The notes under the pieces were generated by a model that worked only from the letters and a program-made list of their open reading frames with translations, was not told where the DNA came from and ran no database searches. 64,000 bases of DNA. Origin: JADKHR01 sp041917295. Lineage in GTDB: Bacteria; Elusimicrobiota; Elusimicrobia; FEN-1173. The DNA is taken from positions 1 to 64,000 of the forward strand of contig JAYRXX010000075.1 of the NCBI GenBank assembly GCA_041917295.1. Direction: 5' to 3'. The translations under genes and the position numbers were made by a program. Positions 18,594 through 27,918 of this stretch are shown in pieces (positions within the stretch are counted from its first letter, which is position 1; each line of letters starts with the position of its first letter).

Positions 18594-20087
18594 TTACGCT
18601 TTTGTCGACACAACCCGAGCGGTTTCCAGCGCGGCGCGGGCCAGGCCCAGGACGTCCAGAGTTTTAAGTTGACCGCCTAACCATTCCAACAACAAAACAC
18701 GACAGGACGAATCGTTGCGCCGCGGGTCCACCATGATTGCTGAGGAATCGGCGGTGTAAAGATCCAGAAATCGGCCACTTCGATCGAACGGCGAGAGGTT
18801 TGCCCGAACGTCCGCGAGCGTCAATTCGTCTTTCCCGATCAACATCAATTTGCAGGAGGCGAGATACCCCTGGAGCCTCGGCGGTAGATCCCGCCGCAGA
18901 TCGCGCAAAATCATTTCCGCATTGCGGCCGTGAACGCCATTGACGAGAAGGATATCGGAACCCTGAGATTCATTGGGTCTTTCGGCCCTCTCCCACACCT
19001 TGGCGATCAGAGCGGCACGGCGATTCTCGTTGTCTTGGTTCGGATCCAAAAGCTCTGTCACGCGAAGAACAACGGTTGCGTTGTCCACCCGGGGAATTGA
19101 AGTGCCGCTCGCCAATCGCAATAAGCCTTCCCGGGCGGAAACGCCTTCATCCCAGGCCGTCGCGAGGCGATCCCCATTGGACGTTCCAAACAGCCGGCTT
19201 AATGGGCCCAACAGCGGATGGGCCTTCCCATTCGTTGGAGTTGGAATGCCGGCCAATCCCAGAAGGAAAGCCGTTTGAACCATTTCCCGCTCCGGCCTTT
19301 GGTTCCGCTGATGGGTTTCCCAGGCCTCCGAAATTTGAAACCCAAGGGAGGTTTGCGCCGTTTGGCCGATGATTCTTACGGCGGTTCCGGAAACGCCGGG
19401 ATCGTTGGTCCGTACCCGGATGGGAGCAAAATTGTCCGTTAACCGACCCTCTAAGGGGATTGCTTCCATTAACGACAAAAAGAACCTCTCCGCTTCCGGA
19501 TTCACCAATCCCTTCGATCGAAGAGTCTCCAACGTTCGGCCAAGATTTTGTTGAAAATCCTTGCCCGGCCGTTTCTCAAACGGAGCGGGGATGATCTCGG
19601 GGGTTCCTCGCTCGCTCAAGGGAATGGACATCGCGAAATTGGACGGAGAAGCTGTGTCGATTGAAATAGCCGAAAGGGGTTGAGACGGCGCATTGTTTGA
19701 GGCAGAAAACGCTGAAACGATAAACCCAAACGAAACGATCACCGCCGTCGCCAAGTTGCGGAAAGCGGAAAACACCGAGCTCCTTTTTGTCTCCTTGGCC
19801 GATCTCCCTGGGGGAAGAACCGCAATCGGGTCGTCATCCGAGTCCCTATCCTCGGCACCGACATAAATGGTTTCGTCCACAAATCCCGCGTTCAACGTGA
19901 CCGGCGGAGCCTCCCCCGCGCCAAACAAACTCGCCAGGCTATTGGCCGATGAATGGTTGAACCGTTGGACATCCTCGGGAAGAGGATCGGTAAGGAACCC
20001 TTGTCCCGAAAAGTAAACGCTGATTTTCCGTCCGATATCCCGGGGACCCCCTTGGGCCATGGCCATCGGAACCAGAAAGTAGGTCAT
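18594..20087 (-). CDS. Hypothetical protein, downstream partner of giant protein 2
   Basis: I do not recognise the family. The 497-residue protein has one clear membrane segment near 108-127 (AVIVSFGFIVSAF), preceded by about 100 residues and followed by a larger domain. The C-terminal part (about 390-480) has alternating hydrophobic strands such as CKLMLIGK and RVLLLEWLGG. This region is reminiscent of the C-terminal ends of giant proteins 1 and 3 (KLRLISAD, VRLLLAG), but the likeness is weak. The ATG lies five bases after the stop of giant protein 2, so the two genes are almost certainly co-transcribed and may encode parts of one system. Confidence 0.7.
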   Translation of the reverse strand: MTYFLVPMAMAQGGPRDIGRKISVYFSGQGFLTDPLPEDVQRFNHSSANSLASLFGAGEAPPVTLNAGFVDETIYVGAEDRDSDDDPIAVLPPGRSAKETKRSSVFSAFRNLATAVIVSFGFIVSAFSASNNAPSQPLSAISIDTASPSNFAMSIPLSERGTPEIIPAPFEKRPGKDFQQNLGRTLETLRSKGLVNPEAERFFLSLMEAIPLEGRLTDNFAPIRVRTNDPGVSGTAVRIIGQTAQTSLGFQISEAWETHQRNQRPEREMVQTAFLLGLAGIPTPTNGKAHPLLGPLSRLFGTSNGDRLATAWDEGVSAREGLLRLASGTSIPRVDNATVVLRVTELLDPNQDNENRRAALIAKVWERAERPNESQGSDILLVNGVHGRNAEMILRDLRRDLPPRLQGYLASCKLMLIGKDELTLADVRANLSPFDRSGRFLDLYTADSSAIMVDPRRNDSSCRVLLLEWLGGQLKTLDVLGLARAALETARVVSTKA

Positions 20088-20092
20088 GAGAT

Positions 20093-23000
20093 TCAGCGGG
20101 GGGGCTCGTTTAAAACCTCCGCACGACGAATAACATCCTCTAAAAACCTCAATTGGGCCCGGGCGCTCGGACCGTCAAAGGAATAAACCCCTTCCCCCGA
20201 AAAGGCCTGGACTTGTTTAAGCCGGTCATTCTCAAGATCATAGACCCGTGTGGGATGTTCTTTCACGAGGGTTTTGAGGGTTTTGCCATTTTTAATTCGC
20301 CGAATGAGTTCGATCGGTCTGTCCAAGGAAGCGATCACCGCGCCAAAACTGTAGCGTGCCATCTCGTCGCGATTGGCCCAAAACGAGTCCAAACGCACCC
20401 CCGATCCGTTGGGAACTCGAACCGGTCCCACATAGGCCCGATCGGACCATCGAAGCGCCATGCCCCCTTGCCCCCGCCGTTGCCCTCCCTGTGTGGCGCG
20501 GTAGGAATTCATGAGAGCCAGGTCAAAAATAGTTCGGTCCCCCACCAACTCCTCCCCGACGCGGGAGATGACGACAGACAACTCGCTTAAAGGTTTATTC
20601 ATTCCCTCAACGGACCCAGACCGGGACACCAATGTGGCCACCCCCAGATCCCAGGGAGAACGTCCCCGCAAATGAGGAAAATGGGATTGCATTTTCTTAA
20701 ATTCGTCCGAAAACAAATACGTCCACGCCCGAGCGTAGGCGTAAAAAGACCCTTTCCCCTCCGGGACAAGAAGAACCGCCACAGGAACATCCTCCCTGAA
20801 AAGCGTCCGATCGTTGGATTTCTTTTCATAAAATTCCCGTTCGGATTCGTTTTGGGCGATCAAAAGGACCACGTCGGCCGATGGCTCGGTCGCGTTGAGT
20901 TCTGACGACAAGGCCTCGTGGGCGGCATCAAAATGGTGACGGGCAAAGTCCCGATTGAGGTGGAAAGGGTCCTCTCCAACCCCATTACCGTTCATCCGGC
21001 CATTCACGTGGGGCCGAAGATTCATTTCCCGCCAGCGGGCGATTCCTTCCCGAAAAAAACCGTCCCGCCGAACCCCCCACGCTTGAAACCGGAACAACAC
21101 CATCGTCGCTCCTATCCCGGATACAAAAGCCAGAACCGCCGGGATCAACGACATCATTTGTGTAACGGCAACGGCCCAAATCAGAACGCTAATCAGGGTT
21201 CCCCATCCTTTTCGGTGCAGGTCCTTGGCGGACATGTCCGGAAGCTCTTTGGTCTTTGTTTTTTCGATCAGTCGATCAAAGACAGTGGCCAGTTCCTTTT
21301 TGTCCGAATCAAGATAAAGACCCGGCGCTAAAATGTTTCCCAAACCCACAACCGAGAGCCCCTCGGCCTGGTCCCAAAGCGTTTGACCCCGCCCGGAGCC
21401 ATCGAGGAGAAGACGCTCGGTGTATTCCCGCACCGAAACGCGAATCATGGCGGGAATGCCCCGTACCAGGCGCAAAAGCCGTCCCACCTTCCGTCGTTCA
21501 AACCAGGAATTTTCTCGGTCGTAATTGGACAAGGCCCAATGGGCCACGCTGGCGGGAACCAGGGCGTTTGACACTTTGACCCCGTACAACTGGTACAAAA
21601 AGAACTTTTCACGAACGTCCCGTAATCGATCGGCTTGGGCCGCCGGCCAGTCGCGTTTTGTCAATTGACGATCCAGGTAGGAAACCGTTTTTTGAGAAAG
21701 CCGCGAAAGGGCCCGATACACGTCAATTCTCCGTTCCAGGATAGCCCGGTCGGACACAGCCGAACCTGTTATGCGATTGTTCAAAACCAGGGCGTGAAGG
21801 TTATTGACCAACCGCGACAGATCTTCTTCGGCTATTGTTCTCGAGTCTTTCATTCGATCCAACAACAGGTTCCACTCCCGCAACCGGGATTCGCTTTGTT
21901 CGATCGGAGCGAGGTTAATATCTTTTGCCCGAAACCAAATTAAATAGATGGCTCCCGCCAAGCCGGTTGAAAGAACGAGTTCCATTCGCCATTGGGCGGC
22001 CAGGTAACTTATCACGGAATCCATCGCGCCGGGAGGAAGGCCGCCCGACAAGAGAACCCCAAGCCCGATGATTCCGCCCGCGTAAAGAGTCCCCCGCAAT
22101 AAAACCCGTTTAACCGATGGAATAATCCGGCCGAAGAAGTCACGGACGGTATCCCGAACGGCGGTCGACGAACCCCGGCTCTGCGGCCACATCGTCGACA
22201 CCATAAAGGGAACTCCAATCGCTAAGGCGATTGCCCCCAACAGACTGGCGAGTCCCCTTGAATCGCTTTTTTCTGGTTGGGGATCCGCGGACGATGGCGC
22301 AGACAGCTCTTTAGCCGATGGTTCCGAAAGACTGTCCCGTTCAGGGGCGGCGTTCGCTTCCGAACGATTCTTTGATTCGGGCTCCGCCGTTGCCCTGTAA
22401 ACCACTCCTGGTTGAATAAGATTGGGATTTTTTAATCCGTTTATTTCGGCAATGCTTTTAACAGTGCGGTTAATTTCCGCCGCGGATGGTTTTTCGATCC
22501 CGCGGGCTTTCAAAACCTGAGCGGCGGCTCCCCACAAATGTTCCCCCTTTTTAACCACCACCTGGACCCCCTGGGGGCCCTGGGATACCGTGTAGGCATG
22601 GGCTTCGAGCGAGCCTGTAAAGGGGAGAAGAAATAGACCCAAGAGAGCCACGCCCATTACTTTTCCCGCCTTCCTTTTCAGCAACTCCAAAAGACGTCGG
22701 TATGGAGAACCTCTCACTTCATAAACGGACACCAGCGGGGCAATGCGCGCCGCCCGTCCGATCTCTGCGGGCACGTCTTGGGCAATCGGTCGCGCTCCTT
22801 TTTCAAAAAGAGGGGGCGCATCCCGATCCCGGACGACAACAAGGGCCTCACCGGAAACAACGCGCCGTTGGCCCGGTCCCGCAAGATCGTCCAGCGCCGT
22901 TTGAAGCGGTTGGGCCATTTTATTGACCACCGCGGCCCGGGGGTTTTCTGCCAAGGGGGCAATGGCCAATGTTTCGGAGAGGGTCACCCGGGGGGAATCG

Positions 23001-24619
23001 AAGAGGAGCTCAAGAGGCGTTCGGTCCCGATAAAAAAGTCCAAAAGCGCCGGGAGCATCCTCGGCCGTGGAAAATCGAGGAGCCACAGTGACCCATCCGG
23101 CCTTTTTGGCGGAAAGCAATCGCGACACCCCTTCGCCATGGAACCCGCCGGCCACCAGCAGGATCGGAGTGTCCCTGGAAGACGGATCCTGAGCGGCCAA
23201 CACATTTTTCACGAGAGCGTGGTTGCGGCTTTCAGCGGCTTCATAAAAGGTCTTAAAGGGTTCGATGTTGATTGTGTTGTCGAAGGAATCGGATTTGCCA
23301 TCGGGGGGGTCGAAGGCCGATAACCGATTCGAGATTTGATCGATTTGCGCTTGGCGTTCTTTGAACAGACCCCACTGCGCCGGGGTCAACTTTAAACCGA
23401 GCAGACCTCCCAACAGGCCCATATCCCGGTCCAAGGTGTGTATTTTTTTTTGATCGTCGGTTTTGGCCAGGGCGAGCCAGAGTTTTTCCTCACGCTCTTC
23501 CAGTTCCTGGTGGAGCAATTCCGGACGAACCTGGTCCACCCAAAGGATGTACCGAACGTAGGTATTGAAATCCGGATAATTTTGGAGCGGAATGCCCTTG
23601 CTCTCGGCAAGATTCTTCAGTTTTTCATAAAAAGCGCCCGCACGGTGCTTCCCCGTCCGAAGAGAAAGGGCGTCCCGCGCGAGGGCGTCGGTTTCGATGG
23701 GAGTCAACACTCGAGAGAGACGTTCAATAAAAACCGTCCGTTCACGAGCCACCTGCTCGAGAGGAAGGGATTTTTCCAAGGCCAAAATATCGACAAAATG
23801 GGCAAGCGCCGATCCGGGCCGCGGGGGGTTTAGCCGATCCGTTTTTGCCAAATAAGAAACCCTGTCCGCAAAACCGTCTCCCGTGGCCCAGCGGGCGAAA
23901 GCCCGATCCAGCTCTTTAAGTTCGGAAGAATAAACCGATTCTTTGGCCAAGGCCAGGCGTGTTTGCCAAACTTTAAACCGTTTTTCCAGAAATGGTTTCC
24001 GTCGGTGGGCCTGATGGAGGGCGGCCCGATTTTTTTTGTAAAGGGCGGCGTCCTCTCCCCCAAACACCGATGGGACAACCGGTGCGGCCCAAACAGCATA
24101 CTCCGCGCCGGAAATAATCCCCGTGTTAAAAAAGAAAGCGGCGATCCGTCGATTGGTGGCAACCGACGCAACGCGGCGATGAGCGAGTGAAATGGGCCCG
24201 GCCGCCCCTTCCAAAACCACGGGCGCGTGGGGATACCGGGACAGAAAAGACAAAACGATTTCGGCGATGTTTTCCTGGGCTGTCCGATGTCCATGGACGT
24301 CCTGCACAAATATCACAGTGGGCCCCTCGCCCCGTTGAACGTCACGAACGAGTCCATGGGAGCCCAAAACCGATTCATAGCGCCCGGAAGCGGGTAGTCC
24401 GTTCGTGGGGAGAACACGCTCGATCTCCGGCAAATGAACCAGGGGGCCGGACCCGGAAGGCCCCATCGCTTGACGGAACCGTCGTGACAATTCCGCCCGC
24501 TGGGACCAGAAATTCGCTTCCGCCCTCTGCCCCCACACCCCCTGCACGGCAAAGAACATGACCGCCACCGCTCCGGCCACGTTCTTTTTTACGATTGATG
24601 AAAAAATTGAAGGTCCCAT
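20093..24619 (-). CDS. Giant protein 2: Tiki/ChaN-like domain, LysM and membrane segments
   Basis: Function unknown; 1508 residues. A membrane anchor or signal (about 10-30) is followed by an ANFWSQRAELSRR box like that of giant protein 1. Residues about 95-530 resemble the ChaN/TraB/Tiki fold: FVQDVHGH at 104-111, VVLEGA near 134-139 and a closing GGFHGEG near 490. A LysM-like domain at about 685-740 (VKKGEHLWGAAAQVL ... GLKNPNLIQPG) suggests contact with peptidoglycan. Further hydrophobic segments occur near 645-670, 785-808, 840-865, 880-900 and 1145-1185. The C-terminal 300 residues are unassigned. Unlike proteins 1 and 3 it has no PEP-synthase modules. GAGGG lies before the ATG. Co-directional with the 497-aa gene downstream. 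Confidence 0.85.
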   Translation of the reverse strand: MGPSIFSSIVKKNVAGAVAVMFFAVQGVWGQRAEANFWSQRAELSRRFRQAMGPSGSGPLVHLPEIERVLPTNGLPASGRYESVLGSHGLVRDVQRGEGPTVIFVQDVHGHRTAQENIAEIVLSFLSRYPHAPVVLEGAAGPISLAHRRVASVATNRRIAAFFFNTGIISGAEYAVWAAPVVPSVFGGEDAALYKKNRAALHQAHRRKPFLEKRFKVWQTRLALAKESVYSSELKELDRAFARWATGDGFADRVSYLAKTDRLNPPRPGSALAHFVDILALEKSLPLEQVARERTVFIERLSRVLTPIETDALARDALSLRTGKHRAGAFYEKLKNLAESKGIPLQNYPDFNTYVRYILWVDQVRPELLHQELEEREEKLWLALAKTDDQKKIHTLDRDMGLLGGLLGLKLTPAQWGLFKERQAQIDQISNRLSAFDPPDGKSDSFDNTINIEPFKTFYEAAESRNHALVKNVLAAQDPSSRDTPILLVAGGFHGEGVSRLLSAKKAGWVTVAPRFSTAEDAPGAFGLFYRDRTPLELLFDSPRVTLSETLAIAPLAENPRAAVVNKMAQPLQTALDDLAGPGQRRVVSGEALVVVRDRDAPPLFEKGARPIAQDVPAEIGRAARIAPLVSVYEVRGSPYRRLLELLKRKAGKVMGVALLGLFLLPFTGSLEAHAYTVSQGPQGVQVVVKKGEHLWGAAAQVLKARGIEKPSAAEINRTVKSIAEINGLKNPNLIQPGVVYRATAEPESKNRSEANAAPERDSLSEPSAKELSAPSSADPQPEKSDSRGLASLLGAIALAIGVPFMVSTMWPQSRGSSTAVRDTVRDFFGRIIPSVKRVLLRGTLYAGGIIGLGVLLSGGLPPGAMDSVISYLAAQWRMELVLSTGLAGAIYLIWFRAKDINLAPIEQSESRLREWNLLLDRMKDSRTIAEEDLSRLVNNLHALVLNNRITGSAVSDRAILERRIDVYRALSRLSQKTVSYLDRQLTKRDWPAAQADRLRDVREKFFLYQLYGVKVSNALVPASVAHWALSNYDRENSWFERRKVGRLLRLVRGIPAMIRVSVREYTERLLLDGSGRGQTLWDQAEGLSVVGLGNILAPGLYLDSDKKELATVFDRLIEKTKTKELPDMSAKDLHRKGWGTLISVLIWAVAVTQMMSLIPAVLAFVSGIGATMVLFRFQAWGVRRDGFFREGIARWREMNLRPHVNGRMNGNGVGEDPFHLNRDFARHHFDAAHEALSSELNATEPSADVVLLIAQNESEREFYEKKSNDRTLFREDVPVAVLLVPEGKGSFYAYARAWTYLFSDEFKKMQSHFPHLRGRSPWDLGVATLVSRSGSVEGMNKPLSELSVVISRVGEELVGDRTIFDLALMNSYRATQGGQRRGQGGMALRWSDRAYVGPVRVPNGSGVRLDSFWANRDEMARYSFGAVIASLDRPIELIRRIKNGKTLKTLVKEHPTRVYDLENDRLKQVQAFSGEGVYSFDGPSARAQLRFLEDVIRRAEVLNEPPR

Positions 24620-24740
24620 GTCGCCCTCAAACTACCAAATGAAGGTGACAGACAAATTAACGGTATGTAAATTTTATGTGACGATTGTTAGGGAAATTTT
24701 TCGCTTCAGATAGAGACGAGTTGCGTTCGGTGACCCTCTG

Positions 24741-24871
24741 TTATCGGACCACGGAGATTTTGAGGCGGGAATGGGTCACGGCGCCGCTTTGGTGGGATTC
24801 GACCACCCCGAAATAGGTGCCGCTGGCGATGGGGCCGGTCCAGGCGTATTCGTACGGCGTGCCGGAACCGG
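24741..24871 (-). pseudogene. Duplicated 3' end of a sorting-domain (FlgD-like) gene
   Basis: 131 bp that match 32549-32679 with a single difference (24810 versus 32618). On the minus strand it encodes the last 42 residues of a FlgD/T9SS-type C-terminal domain (GTPYEYAWTGPIASGTYFG ... LKISVVR) and the stop. The frame upstream of it runs antisense through a transposon remnant, so this is a gene fragment, not a working gene. It probably arrived by recombination with, or deletion of, a second gene copy. Confidence 0.8.
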
Positions 24872-24872
24872 T

Positions 24873-25052
24873 CCGGTCATCTTGACCACCAACAAGGCCT
24901 TCAAAGACTGGTGAAAGGTTTTTCAGGACAACGACATCGCCGATCGGCTTATCAAACATGGGGATGTATTTAAGATCGAGGGGATCAGTTATCGGGCTAT
25001 ACAACAACAGAAGTCCCTCGGCTTAGACGGTTTGCAAGACAATAAACAATAG
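24873..25052 (+). pseudogene. IS21-family IstB remnant (3' end, with in-frame stop)
   Basis: Plus-strand translation gives VILTTNKAFKDW, a stop (TGA at 24912-24914), then KVFQDNDIADRLIKHGDVFK and IEGISYR, ending at TAG 25050-25052. This is the C-terminal pattern of IstB, the ATPase helper of IS21 transposases (LTTN-x-F-x-W ... DRL-x-H-x3-F-I-G-x-SYR). The rest of istB and all of istA are missing; the left edge abuts the duplicated sorting-domain fragment at 24871. A dead relic of an insertion sequence. Confidence 0.8.
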
Positions 25053-25185
25053 CCCTTTTCCGGAGAACATGTCCGGGAGAGGTCCCTTTTTCTCGAGCTC
25101 GAACCGTCAAAGCCCCCTTGCGTCACACCCGTGCCCGGGGGAATCTGCACATTCCTCAGCCAGGATTTACAACCACTCAATAACA

Positions 25186-26250
25186 TTATTGTCCAACTCT
25201 TAGGACGCGAGAGTCCTCTCCATTGGCAAAAATTTCTTCACGGGGAGGTTGGAGGTCTTTCACGGGACCTCCACAATCAATTTCTTTCAAAGCAAGGGGA
25301 ACTCTGGGGGACGGCCGGGACTTATCTAAACACGACTTTCGATGTGGCTCGCCATCGTGAATGTTCCGCCCGCTGAACGGATCATTTCTCAGCCCCCCCA
25401 GACGAAACAATAAACGCAGGTTGTCGAGATCCCTTCGAAATCGGGAGGGGAGCGCCGCACGCCTCCGGCGCAGTTCGGCCAGGGTATCCAACGGGAGGGG
25501 CCTGTCCCCCGTTTTAACAAGCACAAACAGCGGAACTCCAAAGGTGGTATACACCGATCCGCTCGACGGTAGGATCTCCCGCGCAAGCGCCCGAAAATCC
25601 TCCTGGGTAAAAGCGGCCCGCAGAGACCGCTCGAAGTCCAGGTTGAACAGATAGGGCTGAGATGTCTCCTCTTTGTAGGCGAAGTAAAGGACGGATTTGA
25701 GCGACTTCATACGTCCGAGGTCGGCCAAAAAGATCGCCCCCCCCGGCTTGAGAACCCGCCGGATTTCCAGGAAACAGTCCCGTAAATGGTTTCGCGTGGG
25801 AAGATGGTGAAGCGCCACCGTGCTAATCACACCGTCCACGCTGGCGTCTTTGAAGGCGTCCAGATGGGTCACGTCGGATTTTTGAAAGGTAACATTGGTG
25901 AGTCCCAACCGCTGGATGTGGGCGCGCGCGATGCCCAACATCGGCTCCGACATATCGATCCCGACAAAGGAGATTTTTGGGTTGAGCCGCGCCACCTCAG
26001 CCAGTTGGGTCCCAGGGCCACAGGCCAGATCCAACACCCTGGAACACCCCTGAATCGTCTGGCTTATCCTTGCCGCCTGTAAAAGATAGACGGCCTTAAA
26101 ACCCCCGTCCCGTTGACCGGCCTCGGCGTAGGCAGACACCGATTCAGGATCATCCATGATCAGATCAGGTTCGGGCTCCCGCCGGAGACGACGCTCGCCG
26201 AACATTTCCCGCAAAACGACCCAAAGAAGGGAGAGATTTGGAAATTTCAT
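25186..26250 (-). CDS. Class I SAM-dependent methyltransferase
   Basis: Predicted methyltransferase, substrate unknown. Motif I is VLDLACGPGTQL (about 70-81), followed by SFVGIDMSEPML and a post-II region DGVISTVALHHLP; LKPGGAIFLADL is motif III. It resembles the methyltransferase at 38000-39028, sharing the unusual DFxxSLxAAFTxxE stretch. The last 65 residues look low in structure and lie next to the IS21 scar, so the native C-terminus may have been replaced. A 20-codon upstream frame with an identical GGGAGGCGGCC ribosome site overlaps this ATG (see 26247-26309). Confidence 0.8.
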   Translation of the reverse strand: MKFPNLSLLWVVLREMFGERRLRREPEPDLIMDDPESVSAYAEAGQRDGGFKAVYLLQAARISQTIQGCSRVLDLACGPGTQLAEVARLNPKISFVGIDMSEPMLGIARAHIQRLGLTNVTFQKSDVTHLDAFKDASVDGVISTVALHHLPTRNHLRDCFLEIRRVLKPGGAIFLADLGRMKSLKSVLYFAYKEETSQPYLFNLDFERSLRAAFTQEDFRALAREILPSSGSVYTTFGVPLFVLVKTGDRPLPLDTLAELRRRRAALPSRFRRDLDNLRLLFRLGGLRNDPFSGRNIHDGEPHRKSCLDKSRPSPRVPLALKEIDCGGPVKDLQPPREEIFANGEDSRVLRVGQ

Positions 26251-26309
26251 GGCCGCCTCCCGAACCCCTCCGTTTTTTTCGAAAACGTCCTTTTCTGTAG
26301 TGAACCCAT
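26247..26309 (-). CDS. Possible 20-aa leader peptide coupled to the methyltransferase
   Basis: A short frame (MGSLQKRTFSKKTEGFGRRP) starts at 26309 and its TGA overlaps the ATG of the methyltransferase. Its ribosome binding site and start (GGGAGGCGGCCATG) are an exact 14-base copy of those of the methyltransferase 59 bases downstream. It may be a coupling peptide, or simply the result of a small tandem duplication. No homology is recognised. Confidence 0.35.
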   Translation of the reverse strand: MGSLQKRTFSKKTEGFGRRP

Positions 26310-26428
26310 GGCCGCCTCCCTTGATATTTTCGGAGCGTCTCTCCGCACCTCCAGTATAACCGGTCCACGTTAAATCAAGTTTCAGCCAAAGTGAAAATAA
26401 TGTGAAATCTTGAGGGAGTGTCGGGGGA

Positions 26429-26457
26429 TTGAACTCTGAAGCTATTGAACCTATACT
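26429..26457 (+). promoter_or_regulatory. Promoter of the sorting-domain/PorV/two-component operon
   Basis: TTGAAC at 26429-26434 and TATACT at 26452-26457 with a 17-base spacer form a good sigma-70 type promoter, start site near 26464. It lies about 60 bases before the first gene of the five-gene operon. An AAGGAG about 26495 is too far from the ATG at 26524 to serve it well. Confidence 0.65.
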
Positions 26458-26523
26458 GGAAAGAGCCCTATCATTCTAATTGTTCGGCCCGGGAAGGAGA
26501 AAAAAAGCGCTCAAGTTCCAGTC

Positions 26524-27918
26524 ATGATAAAACATCGACGATTTCTACTCTCTTTCCTGTTCTTGGTTCCGGTCAAGCAAACCTTCGCCGGGGACTGCGT
26601 AACCCTGAACGACCCTTTCGCCTCCTCGGTCGGGCCAACAAACATCACGGTGGGATGGACAAATTCCTGCCTGGACCCGTCGTTGGGGATCGAGGCTCGC
26701 GTCATGGAGGGATATAACTCCTATTGGATTACCAATTGGTATGGGGATGCCATGACATGGACATTAACGGATTTTTCTCTTATCGGTCCGAATCGACGCG
26801 TCCTTTTCCAATTTTATTCCTTCCCAGGGGGAATCCGCCGTTTTGAAACCGAAGGCTTTGTGGCCTCCCTGGCTGTCCCTCCGACGAGTGTAAACCCCGC
26901 CTTTGATCAGTTGGGCCCCCGAGGATTCAGGGTCAAATGGGCCAACGGGGCGAACATGACGGGCACACAGTATCAAGTCCAACTGTCCAAATTTCCAGAC
27001 TTTTCCGTTGTGGCGGCGGAGGAAACCACCGCGATGAACCCGTGGACCGCCTCCTGCCTCGAACCGGGAACCCCCTATTTCGCCCGAGCCCGAGCCATCA
27101 ATTGGGACGGGGTTCCCACCGCCTATACCTTCTTGGGGTCCACGGCGACTCCCGTGGACCCCCCGCCGTCCAATCATTATGCCTGGGTCTCCGGCCGCTG
27201 GGAATTAGACCTCGCCCCTGGAACGCTGGACCCCACGCAAACTCTCCTCTTTAGCCCCGACCCCCTTCTCCAACCCGTTCAGTCCCTGGACTGGGAGACG
27301 GTCATCCAGTCGGCCGACCAAAAACGTCTGGACGCGGGCAACGATCCTGGTCGGGATTCCGTCCTTGGAGGCCTCGGCGAGATTGCGGCCCGCACCGGAT
27401 GTCCCGCAAATTTGGAAACCCAGCTTACCCACCCTGCCGAACTGACGTTCCATTTCACCTCGGCGGACGGGTGGGTGGCCACGAAAGAGGGGCGGGTTCG
27501 CGCCGAAACCCTCCGCTTTTTCCATCTGGACCCCGCGAGCGCCTTGTGGGTGAGATCCCCCACATCCCGAACCGACCCCGCCCTGGGTACCGTTTCGGCC
27601 TCCGTCTCAGCACTGGGCGTCTACGCCGTCATGGGTCAGCCAGACACATCCCTCCAGGACGTTTTTGCGTTTCCCAACCCGTACCGCCGTTCTCAGAGTG
27701 GGGAAATCACCTTCACCCAACTTTCCGAGCAAGCCACGCTTCGCCTTTTCACCCCCTCCGGAACGCTGATACGCACCCTGTCTGAAAGCGACGGAGACGG
27801 ACAACTCCGTTGGGATGTCACCAACAGCGACGGAGAAACTCTCGCCCCCGGCGTCTATGTCTGCCTCATCGAAAGCGCCACCGATAAACGCTCGCTCAAA
27901 ATCGTCGTCCAGCCATGA
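26524..27918 (+). CDS. Secreted fibronectin-III-like protein with FlgD/T9SS-type C-terminal domain
   Basis: Exported protein of 464 residues; role unknown. Residues 1-22 are a signal peptide ending TFAG. Two FnIII-like domains follow (about 25-115, and about 116-215 with the FRVKWANGANMTGTQYQVQL pattern). A middle region (about 220-370) has no assignment. The last 80 residues form a FlgD-Ig/T9SS type A-like sorting domain: VFAFPNPYR, then ATLRLFTPSG and a closing YVCLIESATDKRSLKIVVQP. First gene of an operon; its stop overlaps the ATG of the PorV-like gene (ATGA), which fits a shared secretion pathway. Confidence 0.78.
   Translation: MIKHRRFLLSFLFLVPVKQTFAGDCVTLNDPFASSVGPTNITVGWTNSCLDPSLGIEARVMEGYNSYWITNWYGDAMTWTLTDFSLIGPNRRVLFQFYSFPGGIRRFETEGFVASLAVPPTSVNPAFDQLGPRGFRVKWANGANMTGTQYQVQLSKFPDFSVVAAEETTAMNPWTASCLEPGTPYFARARAINWDGVPTAYTFLGSTATPVDPPPSNHYAWVSGRWELDLAPGTLDPTQTLLFSPDPLLQPVQSLDWETVIQSADQKRLDAGNDPGRDSVLGGLGEIAARTGCPANLETQLTHPAELTFHFTSADGWVATKEGRVRAETLRFFHLDPASALWVRSPTSRTDPALGTVSASVSALGVYAVMGQPDTSLQDVFAFPNPYRRSQSGEITFTQLSEQATLRLFTPSGTLIRTLSESDGDGQLRWDVTNSDGETLAPGVYVCLIESATDKRSLKIVVQP

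Noticed and set aside
24741..25007. An 88-codon minus-strand frame
   Set aside because: Its first half runs antisense through the IstB remnant and only the last 42 codons match a real domain, so it is a fragment, not a gene.
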